Positions 51,730 through 59,900 of a DNA stretch of 64,000 nucleotides are shown here, in pieces. This DNA is from RDXT01 sp033765305 (GTDB lineage Bacteria > Bacteroidota > Bacteroidia > J057). The notes below the pieces were generated by a model. The model was not told where the DNA came from and searched no databases. It saw only the letters and a program-made list of their open reading frames with translations. The stretch is from assembly GCA_033765305.1 (NCBI GenBank), contig JANRID010000028.1, positions 1 through 64,000 of the forward strand, in the 5' to 3' direction. Within the stretch, counting starts at the first letter, position 1. Every line of letters begins with the position of its first letter. Position numbers and translations under genes: made by a program.

Positions 51730-53004
51730 TCAGCGGGACTCGGCGGGGACGAAATCGCGCCGGGCAGCACCGGTATACACCTGGCGGGGCCGCACGATCG
51801 GCTCGTTGTTTTCGCGCATTTCCTTCCACTGGGAGATCCAGCCCGGCAGGCGCCCGAAGGCAAACATGACCGTGAACAGGTTGACGGGGATGCCCAGCGC
51901 ACGGTAGATGATCCCGGAATAGAAGTCTACGTTGGGGAACAGCTTGCGGTCTGCGAAGTAGCTGTCCTGCAGCGCGGCTTCCTCGAGCTTGCGGGCAATG
52001 TCCACCAGCGGGTCCTGGATATTGAGTTCGCTGAGCACCTTGTCCACATATTTCTTGATGACCCGGGCACGGGGATCGTAGTTGCGGTACACCCGGTGGC
52101 CGAAGCCCATGAGGCGGAAGGGGTCGTTTTTGTCCTTTGCCTTGGCGATGTATTTGGCTGTGTCGCCGCCGTCGTGCCGGATGTCTTCGAGCATTTCGAG
52201 CACCTCCTGGTTCGCGCCGCCATGCAGCGGCCCCCAGAGGGCGTTGTTGCCGGCGCAGATGGCGCCGAAGAGGTTCACGTGCGAGGAGCCGGCGAAGCGC
52301 ACCGTGGAGGTGGAGCAGTTCTGCTCATGGTCGGCGTGCAGCACCAGCAGGGTATCCAGCGCCTCGGCCGATACGGCTTCCGCTTTGCCAAACATCATGT
52401 ACAGGAAGTTGCCCACGTAGCCGAGCTCCGGACGGGGGTCCAGATACGGCAGGTGCTGGCTGCGGCGGTAAATGTAGGCCACCATCAGCGGCATGTTGGC
52501 CAGGAGGCTGTAAATCGCCTTCCAGCGGTTACCCTCGTCGCTCCACGAATCCAGGCATTCCGGATAAAACCCTGACAGCGAGGCAAACATCACCGACATC
52601 ATGCCCATCGGGTGGGTTTCGTCGGGCATCGCATCCAGGATGGCGCGCGCATGGGCAGGCAGGCCGGTATGAGCCGTGATTTCAGCTTCAAACGCTTCGA
52701 GCTGGCTCCGGGTGGGCAGCTCGCCGTGCAGGAGCAGGTAGGCTACTTCGAGGAACGAGGCATGGTCGGCCAGCTGCTCGATCGGGTACCCGCGGTGCTC
52801 CAGGATGCCCCGGTCGCCGTCGATGAAGGTGATGGCGCTCTGGGTGGATGCAGTGTTCTTAAATCCGACATCGATGGTCATGTGGCCGCTGGTCGCGAGC
52901 AGCTTCCCGATGTCCACGGCCTTTTCCGCATAGGTTCCGGTGACGACAGGGAACGCATGGGCGGCTTCGCCGAGTTGTATCGTGGCAGTCTCTTGCATAG
53001 ACAT
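51730..53004 (-). CDS. gltA: Citrate synthase
   Basis: A 424-residue type II citrate synthase that condenses oxaloacetate and acetyl-CoA. Catalytic and substrate residues are visible: LHADHEQNCSTSTVR, GPLHGGANQEVLEML with the catalytic His, MGFGHRVYRNYDPRA with the second His, and the late VDFYSGIIYRALGIP with the catalytic Asp. The N-terminus has the beta-rich domain of the hexameric bacterial type. Start 53004 is chosen (MSMQETATIQ); TACATTTG on the reverse strand (53072-53079) is its likely promoter -7 box, 68 bases upstream. Confidence 0.97.
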   Translation of the reverse strand: MSMQETATIQLGEAAHAFPVVTGTYAEKAVDIGKLLATSGHMTIDVGFKNTASTQSAITFIDGDRGILEHRGYPIEQLADHASFLEVAYLLLHGELPTRSQLEAFEAEITAHTGLPAHARAILDAMPDETHPMGMMSVMFASLSGFYPECLDSWSDEGNRWKAIYSLLANMPLMVAYIYRRSQHLPYLDPRPELGYVGNFLYMMFGKAEAVSAEALDTLLVLHADHEQNCSTSTVRFAGSSHVNLFGAICAGNNALWGPLHGGANQEVLEMLEDIRHDGGDTAKYIAKAKDKNDPFRLMGFGHRVYRNYDPRARVIKKYVDKVLSELNIQDPLVDIARKLEEAALQDSYFADRKLFPNVDFYSGIIYRALGIPVNLFTVMFAFGRLPGWISQWKEMRENNEPIVRPRQVYTGAARRDFVPAESR

Positions 53005-53071
53005 ATAGGATGTATGAAGATGGCTTGGGGTGAGGGAATCCAAAAACAGCCTCTTAAAGTACGAATCCCTG

Positions 53072-53079
53072 CAAATGTA
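53072..53079 (-). promoter_or_regulatory. -7 box of the citrate synthase promoter
   Basis: Reverse-strand TACATTTG is an exact TAnnTTTG match, 68 bases before the gltA ATG. A run of T on the reverse strand (complement of 53098-53102) lies 19 bases further upstream where the -33 element is expected. Confidence 0.6.
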
Positions 53080-53114
53080 GTTCGTAATGTGCAAGGGAAA
53101 AACCTGGGTTGACT

Positions 53115-55061
53115 TTATCCGCCGAAGCGGTCGAGTTCATCGAGTGCCTCGCGGAATCCGCCGTTGAGAATCGGAAATCTGCACCAGGTTTTGGGGTCCA
53201 GATTGGCATCGTCGAGGTGAAAAGAAGGGGCATAGCGCTCGCGTTTCCACTGATTCCGGGACCAAAGCTGGTAAAACTTGCGGATATAGCCCTTCAGCAC
53301 CGGGTCGGGATAGCTGCCGCGGAGGGTCAGAAACACCTCGACCGGCGACTTGTAGTCGCGGATGGCGCATTTCTCGATGTCGTCCAGCAGCGGATAGGGC
53401 ATGAGATCCCGCTCATCGGTCTGGGCGTAGGCCGCAGGCCGGAGTTCGGCAGTCGGCTGGAGGGAATTGACATACCGGAGCCCGGCCACGCCGAGGGCGT
53501 CTTCCGCCCAGCGGAGCCATTGCAGGATGGAATCCTTGTCGATGCCGCCCAGGGGGGCCAGGCTGCCTGCTGTGTCGCCGTCCATGGTCGCATAGCCGAC
53601 CGCAGCCTCGCTGCGGTTGGAGGTGGTGATCAGCAGGCCTCCGAGGGCGTTGGTGAGCATCCAGATGCCGGGCGCGCGCAGGCGCGCCTGGATATTCTGC
53701 AGCGTCACATCGTCGCGCTCCCAGCTCAGCGGGCGGCCCAGCGCCTGCTCCGTCAGCTGCCGGTACTGCACATGCAGCGGCTCCACCTCCCACTGGTGAA
53801 AGGCTGCACCGAGATCGGCGGCGAGTTCGCGGGCACTTTCCAGCGTCTCGGGGCCGCTGTTGGCCGTCGCCTGGTACACGCAGGTGATGAACTGCGCCGG
53901 CAAGGGCTGCGCCGGGTCCGGCTGCGCATAGGCCAGCCGCGCTGCCAGCCGCTCGGGGCCCAGCTCCGCAGCTGCGCGTGTGAGCGCATGGGTGCACAGC
54001 ACCGCACAGGTCGAGGAGTCGGCGCCGCCGGAGAGCGAGATCACGAAGCCCCGGCTCCGGCTTTTGCGCATGTAGTCAAACAGCGCCAGCGTCTCGGCCA
54101 GGTAAAACTCCTCCTGCCAGGCTTCTGCCGGCGCCTGCACCGCCGATGCCTGCGGCAGCACCGCCGATGCCTGCGGCAGCACTGCCGCATACCGGCCTTC
54201 GCCCCGGACGAGGTGGCAAGGCTCTTCCGGCCTGAAATTGAAGGATTTACGCCGATGGATATGCACCCGCTCCACATCTGCCGTCACCGGCAGGATCTGA
54301 AACGCCTCGTAGGAAAAGCGCTGGTTGCGGGCGAGCAGCTCGCCGCTTTGCGCCACCAGAATTTCGCCGTCGTAGATGATCCGGCCTGCCTCGTTGCCCA
54401 GCAGGTTGCTGTACACATAGGTGCAGTTGTAGCTCCGGGATGCCTCCCGGACCAGCATTTCCCGTACCTTGGTTTTGCCGAATGCGAAGTTGGATGCGCT
54501 GGGATTGAGGATAATATCGACGTTGTTCACGTAATGCCGCTGCGCCGGGCGGATGCCGTTCCATGCATCTTCGCAGATCTCAAACCCGATCCGCACCCCG
54601 TCCACCTCAAAGACCAGATCCCCCAGCGGATAGCGTACGCCTTCCCATTCCAGCTCCACGCCCAGCCGCTCCGGCCAGGGCTTGAACCATCGGGGCTCGT
54701 AATAAATCCCGTCGCCGGCCAGTTCCTGCTTGGCTGCAAAGCCCAGCAGGCGGCCGTCGTGGATAAACGCCACCGCATTGTACAGGCAATGCGCATACTC
54801 GAGGGGCAGCCCGACGGAAACCGTCATGCCTTGCGAGGCGGCCATGATCCGCTTCAGCCCGCCGAGCGACTCATCGAGCGTCCAGCGGTTGAAGAAGGCG
54901 TCTTCGCAGCCGTAGCCGCTGACCGCCAGCTCCGGCAGGCACAGGATCTGCACCCCTTGCGCGCGTGCAGCCGCGATGGCGTCGAGGATGTTCTGGACGT
55001 TGTGCCCGAAGTCGAGGGGGGTCTGATTGAGGCAGGCGCCTGCAAGGCGGAGGTAGCGCAT
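53115..55061 (-). CDS. nadE: Glutamine-dependent NAD(+) synthetase
   Basis: A 648-residue enzyme that amidates deamido-NAD to NAD with ATP and glutamine. The N-terminal nitrilase-type glutaminase domain (about residues 1-270) shows the catalytic Glu in LPELAVSGYGCED and Cys in IGFEICEDAW. The synthetase domain (about 300-648) has the P-loop SGGADSSTCAVL and TTSNRSEAAVGYATMDGD. Between the domains is a 7-residue tandem repeat (VLPQASA twice). ATG 55061 begins MRYLRLAG, matching the family; longer in-frame starts would overlap the control region. It is divergent from the nrtR gene. Confidence 0.95.
   Translation of the reverse strand: MRYLRLAGACLNQTPLDFGHNVQNILDAIAAARAQGVQILCLPELAVSGYGCEDAFFNRWTLDESLGGLKRIMAASQGMTVSVGLPLEYAHCLYNAVAFIHDGRLLGFAAKQELAGDGIYYEPRWFKPWPERLGVELEWEGVRYPLGDLVFEVDGVRIGFEICEDAWNGIRPAQRHYVNNVDIILNPSASNFAFGKTKVREMLVREASRSYNCTYVYSNLLGNEAGRIIYDGEILVAQSGELLARNQRFSYEAFQILPVTADVERVHIHRRKSFNFRPEEPCHLVRGEGRYAAVLPQASAVLPQASAVQAPAEAWQEEFYLAETLALFDYMRKSRSRGFVISLSGGADSSTCAVLCTHALTRAAAELGPERLAARLAYAQPDPAQPLPAQFITCVYQATANSGPETLESARELAADLGAAFHQWEVEPLHVQYRQLTEQALGRPLSWERDDVTLQNIQARLRAPGIWMLTNALGGLLITTSNRSEAAVGYATMDGDTAGSLAPLGGIDKDSILQWLRWAEDALGVAGLRYVNSLQPTAELRPAAYAQTDERDLMPYPLLDDIEKCAIRDYKSPVEVFLTLRGSYPDPVLKGYIRKFYQLWSRNQWKRERYAPSFHLDDANLDPKTWCRFPILNGGFREALDELDRFGG
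54139..54187 (-). repeat. 21-bp tandem repeat inside nadE
   Basis: Two exact 21-base copies (54139-54159 and 54160-54180) and a partial third sit in the linker between the glutaminase and synthetase domains. They encode VLPQASA repeats in frame. Confidence 0.85.
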
Positions 55062-55133
55062 AGATGGACAGCGTAAGCCATATGCCGCAAGGATAACCGG
55101 GCTGCGGCATAAAAAGTTGACCGGCAATATAAA

Positions 55134-55152
55134 TTGTGTCAAATTTACACAA
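55134..55152. promoter_or_regulatory. Candidate NrtR operator between nadE and nrtR
   Basis: TTGTGT-CAAATTT-ACACAA is a 19-bp inverted repeat with 6-bp perfect arms, mid-way in the 128-bp divergent region. Towards nadE, reverse-strand TTTG and TATATTGC are about 18 bases apart with the palindrome in between, so a bound repressor would block that promoter. The assignment to NrtR is from context. Confidence 0.65.
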
Positions 55153-55189
55153 ATTCTCCGGCACCCCGTATCCCGTCCGGACTTTTCTT

Positions 55190-55879
55190 ATGCAGGCAGT
55201 TTCCTCCATCTGGCTGACCGTGGATGCGGTCGTATTCGGCTACCGGCCGGGCCGGCAGCTTTCGGTACTGCTGGTCCGGCGGGCGATTCCGCCGTATGCG
55301 GGCAGCTGGGCGCTTCCAGGCGGCTTTGTGCGGGAGGGCGAATCGCTGGAGGCGGCAGTTCAGCGGGAGCTCCGCGAGGAGACCGGTGTCTCGCTGGGGT
55401 ATCTGGAGCAGCTGTACACCTTCGGTGCGCCCGGCCGCGATCCGCGGCAGCGGGTGGTATCGGTGGCCTATTATGCGCTGGTCCGGCCCGATCAGGTGCA
55501 GCTGCATGCCGGCAGCGATGCCGGCGAGGCAGCCTGGTTCGATCAGGATGCGCTGCCGCCCCTGGCCTTCGATCACGGTGACATGATCCGGACGGCGCTG
55601 CAGCGGCTGCGCAACAAGATCACCTACGAGCCGGTAGGGGTCGAGCTGCTGGACGAAAAGTTTCCTTTCTCCGACCTGGTGGCGCTGTACGAGACCCTGC
55701 TGGGTGCTGGGCGGGTGGACCGGGCCAATCTGTGGAAAAAATTCAACGGCCCCGGCTTGCTCGAAGCCCTGGGCGAGCGGCGCAAGCAGGCCGGCTCCGG
55801 CCGGCCCGCCACGCTCTACCGCTTCAGCCACAGCCGCTACGAGCAGCTCCGCGAGTCGGGCGCCGCATTCGGCATCTGA
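55190..55879 (+). CDS. nrtR: NrtR-type Nudix transcriptional regulator
   Basis: A 229-residue protein with an N-terminal Nudix domain (residues about 5-140) and a C-terminal winged-helix domain. The Nudix box GFVREGESLEAAVQ-RELREETGV is complete, so ADP-ribose or a related ligand may be bound or even hydrolysed. The C-terminus has FPFSDLVALYETLLG, VDRANLWKKF and SGRPATLYRF, the NrtR pattern. NrtR proteins repress NAD biosynthesis or related pathways, and this one is divergent from nadE. ATG 55190 begins MQAVSSIWLTVDAVVFG; a GTG further upstream lies inside the palindrome and is rejected. Confidence 0.92.
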   Translation: MQAVSSIWLTVDAVVFGYRPGRQLSVLLVRRAIPPYAGSWALPGGFVREGESLEAAVQRELREETGVSLGYLEQLYTFGAPGRDPRQRVVSVAYYALVRPDQVQLHAGSDAGEAAWFDQDALPPLAFDHGDMIRTALQRLRNKITYEPVGVELLDEKFPFSDLVALYETLLGAGRVDRANLWKKFNGPGLLEALGERRKQAGSGRPATLYRFSHSRYEQLRESGAAFGI

Positions 55880-55881
55880 GA

Positions 55882-58131
55882 TCAGAATCCGACTTCGAGC
55901 GCAAGCATGGTCATGCGCCCCCGGCCCGGAATCCCAGAGCCGAAGGGCCGGTAATAGGCGTCGAGCAGGTTGAGCACCTGCAGCGAGCAGCCGCCCTTCC
56001 CGAAGGTGTAGCCAATGCGCAGATTGAACGTCTGCCAGGATTCGATGCTGCGGCTTCGGGGATCCTCCCAGTCCACGGGCCCCAGCTGGCGCTTTTCGGA
56101 GGCGAATCGCCATTCGATGCTGCCTTCCAATCCGGAGCGGACCTGCATCTGCAGCCCCAGCAGACCGTTGAGCGGCGGAATTCGGTTCATCGGCATATCC
56201 TGGCTCAGGTTGTATCCGCGCTGGTAGGCGATCTGGCCGTAACAGGACGCCATGCGGCTGATGAGCCATTCCCCTTCAGCCTCCACCCCTTGCAGGAGCG
56301 CCTGGCCCTGATTGGCCCGCACCCATACGGGCACGCCTGCATACGTGGGAGCGCCTTCGTACAGGGCCGGTGCCCAGTCGATGAAGCGGTCCATTGCGAT
56401 CCGGAATACAGACAAGGCGCCGCTGAAATGCTTCTGGCGGACTTTCAGCCCGACTTCCGTCGTCAGGGCCTGTTCGGGCGCGAGCGAGTCGGCAGCCAGC
56501 TGAAATCCGGGCCCCAGCCAGCCTTCGCCAGCCCACTCGTACAGGGTAGGTGCCCGGCGGCCGCTGTGCACCCCGGCCGTCAGCGCCACATCCGGGTGCA
56601 GGGGATACATGCCGGATATCCCGCCGCTGAGCAGCATCCGGCCTGCTGCGGGCGCTTCGCCGAGCTGGGGCTGCCACAGAAGAAGCCGCCCGCCGGCGGT
56701 CAGGCGCAGCTTGAGCAGGTCGAGGGTATGCAGGCTGTACAGGGCAGCATGCTGCCAGCCGCTCAGGCCGGGCAGCACGCCGCGTACCTCGTATGCCGGA
56801 TCGCCCGGCTGGTCGCTGCGCGAGGCCTGGACCCGGGCTGCATCGCGGGTCCATTCGAAACCGGAGACTGCATTCCAGTACGGATTGGGCCGCATATGGG
56901 CCTCGGCTACCAGCAGCGCCGTGCCCGTCTGAACCCGGTCTGTACGAACCGACTGGCTGCCAGGCTCTTCGATCCGCGTATGCTCTTCCCACTGGTGTCC
57001 GCCTGCGGTCACGCTGATTTCCCGCAGCCAGCTGCTCCGGGGAAACATGCGCCATTGCAGGGACGAGCTTGTGCGGGAGAACTGCTCCGTCGTAAAGCTG
57101 CGGAACTGCTGCAGCGCGGTGCGGTCGAAGTGCTGCGCGTTGCGCAGCTCGAAATGCTGGGAGCCCGCCAGCAGCTCATGCCGGGGCGACAGCTTGACCC
57201 GGACCCGGAGCTGGGCTGCGCCCTGCGACGCAGCGGACGGCTCCTGAAAGCCGCCCGCCTGGCCGCTCCAGCGGTCGCCATACTGCGAGCCGGTGACCCC
57301 GGCTGCGGCTGCGACCCGATTGGACGAGACGTGGATACGTCCGTGCAGGGTCTGCTCCTGATTTGGAAATGCGAGCCGGATGCGGGCCAGCGGACGTACC
57401 TGCAGCCGGCCCGACGAATATGCCGGGGCAAAACTCTCCGCATAGACGGCACCGCCGGTGCCGGAAGCACCCACGTGCCCGATCCCGGGGCTCTGCGCCG
57501 CTTCGATGCGCTCCAGCGACTGGTAATCCACCGCAGACAGGAGCGGAATGCTGTATCCCGGCGCACCGCCGGTGCTCAGCGGCAGGCCGTCGGCAAGCAG
57601 TGCCGTGCTCAGGGGCTGCATGCCGCGCATCCAGACCTGCTGCGCCGCTGCATGCTGCTGCAACGCCCAGAGATTGCCCAGGCCGGCCAAGGCACCGCTT
57701 ATATCCAAGCCTCCCCGGTCGTGGAGGTATTCCCGGTCGGCGGCACTGACGATGCCCGGCGTATGGATCGCGTAGCGCTCAAAGCGGGTAATAGCCGCTG
57801 CCAGCTCCGGATTCTCGCGCTGCACGGTGGGCAGGAGGCTCATGCCGATAAACAGCGCCGCTTCATCCTTGACCACGACCTCCTTGACGAGCTCCTCATA
57901 GCCAGGACGGGATACATGAAACAGAAAAACCCCGCTGGGGAGTCCTTTGAGGGTAAAATAGCCCCGGCGGTCGCTGACGGCATCCAGGGTTGTCTGGAGG
58001 ACGCGGATCTGCGCCCCGGCGAGGGGTCTGCCGGTCGCACGGTCATACATCGACCCTTCCAGCACCGTCTGCCCCCGCATCACCGTACTCAATAGCAGCA
58101 TTCCAGCCAGCAGCCCGATGGGTCTTTTCAT
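55882..58131 (-). CDS. TonB-dependent receptor
   Basis: A 749-residue outer-membrane receptor. Signal peptide (to about residue 20) is followed by a CarboxypepD-regulatory-like domain (EGSMYDRATGRPLAGAQIR), a plug domain (about 120-230) with VWMRGMQPLSTALLADGLP and GASGTGGAVYAE, and a beta-barrel up to the C-terminal strand MTMLALEVGF. Substrate (iron chelate, vitamin or oligosaccharide) is not predictable; no SusD-like gene follows. The stop is 2 bases from that of nrtR (convergent). ATG 58131 starts the signal peptide; the longer reading frame extends into non-coding sequence. Confidence 0.93.
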   Translation of the reverse strand: MKRPIGLLAGMLLLSTVMRGQTVLEGSMYDRATGRPLAGAQIRVLQTTLDAVSDRRGYFTLKGLPSGVFLFHVSRPGYEELVKEVVVKDEAALFIGMSLLPTVQRENPELAAAITRFERYAIHTPGIVSAADREYLHDRGGLDISGALAGLGNLWALQQHAAAQQVWMRGMQPLSTALLADGLPLSTGGAPGYSIPLLSAVDYQSLERIEAAQSPGIGHVGASGTGGAVYAESFAPAYSSGRLQVRPLARIRLAFPNQEQTLHGRIHVSSNRVAAAAGVTGSQYGDRWSGQAGGFQEPSAASQGAAQLRVRVKLSPRHELLAGSQHFELRNAQHFDRTALQQFRSFTTEQFSRTSSSLQWRMFPRSSWLREISVTAGGHQWEEHTRIEEPGSQSVRTDRVQTGTALLVAEAHMRPNPYWNAVSGFEWTRDAARVQASRSDQPGDPAYEVRGVLPGLSGWQHAALYSLHTLDLLKLRLTAGGRLLLWQPQLGEAPAAGRMLLSGGISGMYPLHPDVALTAGVHSGRRAPTLYEWAGEGWLGPGFQLAADSLAPEQALTTEVGLKVRQKHFSGALSVFRIAMDRFIDWAPALYEGAPTYAGVPVWVRANQGQALLQGVEAEGEWLISRMASCYGQIAYQRGYNLSQDMPMNRIPPLNGLLGLQMQVRSGLEGSIEWRFASEKRQLGPVDWEDPRSRSIESWQTFNLRIGYTFGKGGCSLQVLNLLDAYYRPFGSGIPGRGRMTMLALEVGF

Positions 58132-58355
58132 ACCGAGAACATTATACCTGATCACGTTGCATACGCCCCGGCGGGGCGGTTTATTGTACAGGAATGAATA
58201 TAGCTGGATTTCGCCAGACGCTTCCGGACAAACGATCCCCATATCTGACGTGCGCGCACCCGGCCTGCGCCCGTGGGAAACCGAAAGCGGATGCCCCTGC
58301 CTGCCGGCAGAGGGCACCCGCCCGGAAGTTTCCGTAACAAACTGGGGTTCTGAGC

Positions 58356-59900
58356 CTACTGGTTGACGAATACTTCAAATTCTACCCGCCGGTTGGCGCT
58401 GCGGCCCTCCGGGGTGGTGTTCGGCTGGATCGGACGGGACTCGCCGAAGCCTTCGTGCTGGATCTGGCCGCCGGGGATCCCGGCGCGGGTCAGAAACTCC
58501 GCTACCGCACGGGCCCGCTGGGCAGACAGGCGCAGGTTCAGCGTTTCGTCTCCGATGTCGTCCGTATGGCCGGAGATCTTGATGCGGACCGCCGGGTTGG
58601 ACTGCATAAACGGAACGAGCGTCTGCCTCAGGTAGGCCTGGGAGCTGGCGGTGATGACTGCGGAGCCGGTCTGGAAGGCTACGGGCTCCAGCACCAGGGT
58701 GCGCAGCGCCTGGTCATCCTGGGTGCGGCTGCTGAGCAGCGCCTGATACTCCTGGAGCGACACCTTGGGCGAAAGCCTGTTGTCGAAGTGGTTGAACGGA
58801 ACGCCGGAGCGCAGCAGGAAGATCTCCCCGCTGCCTGCGCAGTTATTCGCAAACCATTTTCCCCGCAGCGATTTCTCTTTCGGGTCGTACACCAGCGATC
58901 CGTACTTCATGCACCAGCGGAAATTCTCGTAATTCTTCTGGCTGGCCACCTGTTTCTCCTTGAATTCCAGCACGTTCGCGTTGAGGGTTGCTTCCGCCAT
59001 GATCACCCCGTAGGATTGGGATTCCGGGATCTCGATCCGCGAATAGCCGGTGAGTTTGCCGTTTTTCCGCTCCAGGGTAATCCAGTAGGCGTAGCTGGCG
59101 ATCTTGCTGTTGCCGGGCTGGATCAGAATGCCCTGCCACGTTCCCAGCACCTCCGACACATCGACTTGAGGCGCCGCCGGCTTGGGCTTGAACTCCACCG
59201 GCATGTTTTGCAGCTGGTAGAGCGTCTCGACTTCGAGGCTGTTCAGCGGCCGGTTGTAGATGCACAGGTCGTCGATCTTGCCGGTAAACCCGCCCCAGAA
59301 GTACGGATGCGCGCCGATGAAGAGATCCTGCTGGGCCGGCTGCGTCGCCCGCGGGCGTTCCAGAATCTGATCCGCTGCGCCATTGACGTAGTAGATCAGC
59401 CGGTCTTGCTCCTGTACGATTACGAGGTGATACCATTCGCTGGAGTTCCACCGCGTGCGGCGCGAGTTGTTGTACCCGCTGCCGCTGCCGGCGTAAAACG
59501 TGGTGCTTGCCTGCATCCCGCCCCATTTGATGCCGAAATCGCCCTGCTTGAGCAAAATACAGCCCGAATTTTCATCCCGGGGCTGCACCCAGACCGATAC
59601 GCTCAGCACGGCCGAGCGGGTGAGATCCAGGGAGGGCGCGGCGGGAATCCGGATCTGCTGATCCACCCCGTTGAACTGGTATGCCGAATTGGCCGTCCCG
59701 AAACGGTCCGGGGTCAGCTGGGCGCCTGTTACGATGCCGTGATGATTGTGGTCGCTTTTGTCGCTGGCGCTGCCGTTGAACGGATAATAGCCCACAATGC
59801 CTGCGCCGAGATCGATGGTCTGAGCGCTTCCGCCGAGGGCGGCCAGCAAGCCCGCCGCTCCCAGCCAGGAGCGGACGGACAGCATATGCAGCAGGTTCAT
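58356..59900 (-). CDS. LamG-OmpA outer-membrane protein
   Basis: A 514-residue secreted protein. After a signal peptide (cleavage near GGSAQ) comes a LamG/concanavalin-like domain (about residues 28-220; VGYYPFNGSASDKS, LSVSVWVQPRDENSG, FTGKIDDLCIYNRPLNSLEVETLYQ). A middle domain of about 170 residues is unassigned. The C-terminal ~110 residues are an OmpA-like peptidoglycan-binding domain with ISGHTDDIGDETLNLRLSAQ and RSANRRVEF. It may link an extracellular or periplasmic carbohydrate ligand to the cell wall. Its ATG overlaps the stop codon of the rhodopsin gene (ATGA), so it is translationally coupled to it. Confidence 0.9.
   Translation of the reverse strand: MNLLHMLSVRSWLGAAGLLAALGGSAQTIDLGAGIVGYYPFNGSASDKSDHNHHGIVTGAQLTPDRFGTANSAYQFNGVDQQIRIPAAPSLDLTRSAVLSVSVWVQPRDENSGCILLKQGDFGIKWGGMQASTTFYAGSGSGYNNSRRTRWNSSEWYHLVIVQEQDRLIYYVNGAADQILERPRATQPAQQDLFIGAHPYFWGGFTGKIDDLCIYNRPLNSLEVETLYQLQNMPVEFKPKPAAPQVDVSEVLGTWQGILIQPGNSKIASYAYWITLERKNGKLTGYSRIEIPESQSYGVIMAEATLNANVLEFKEKQVASQKNYENFRWCMKYGSLVYDPKEKSLRGKWFANNCAGSGEIFLLRSGVPFNHFDNRLSPKVSLQEYQALLSSRTQDDQALRTLVLEPVAFQTGSAVITASSQAYLRQTLVPFMQSNPAVRIKISGHTDDIGDETLNLRLSAQRARAVAEFLTRAGIPGGQIQHEGFGESRPIQPNTTPEGRSANRRVEFEVFVNQ

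Noticed and set aside
54139..54187. CRISPR-like repeat
   Set aside because: The copies are directly adjacent without spacers and lie in frame inside nadE.
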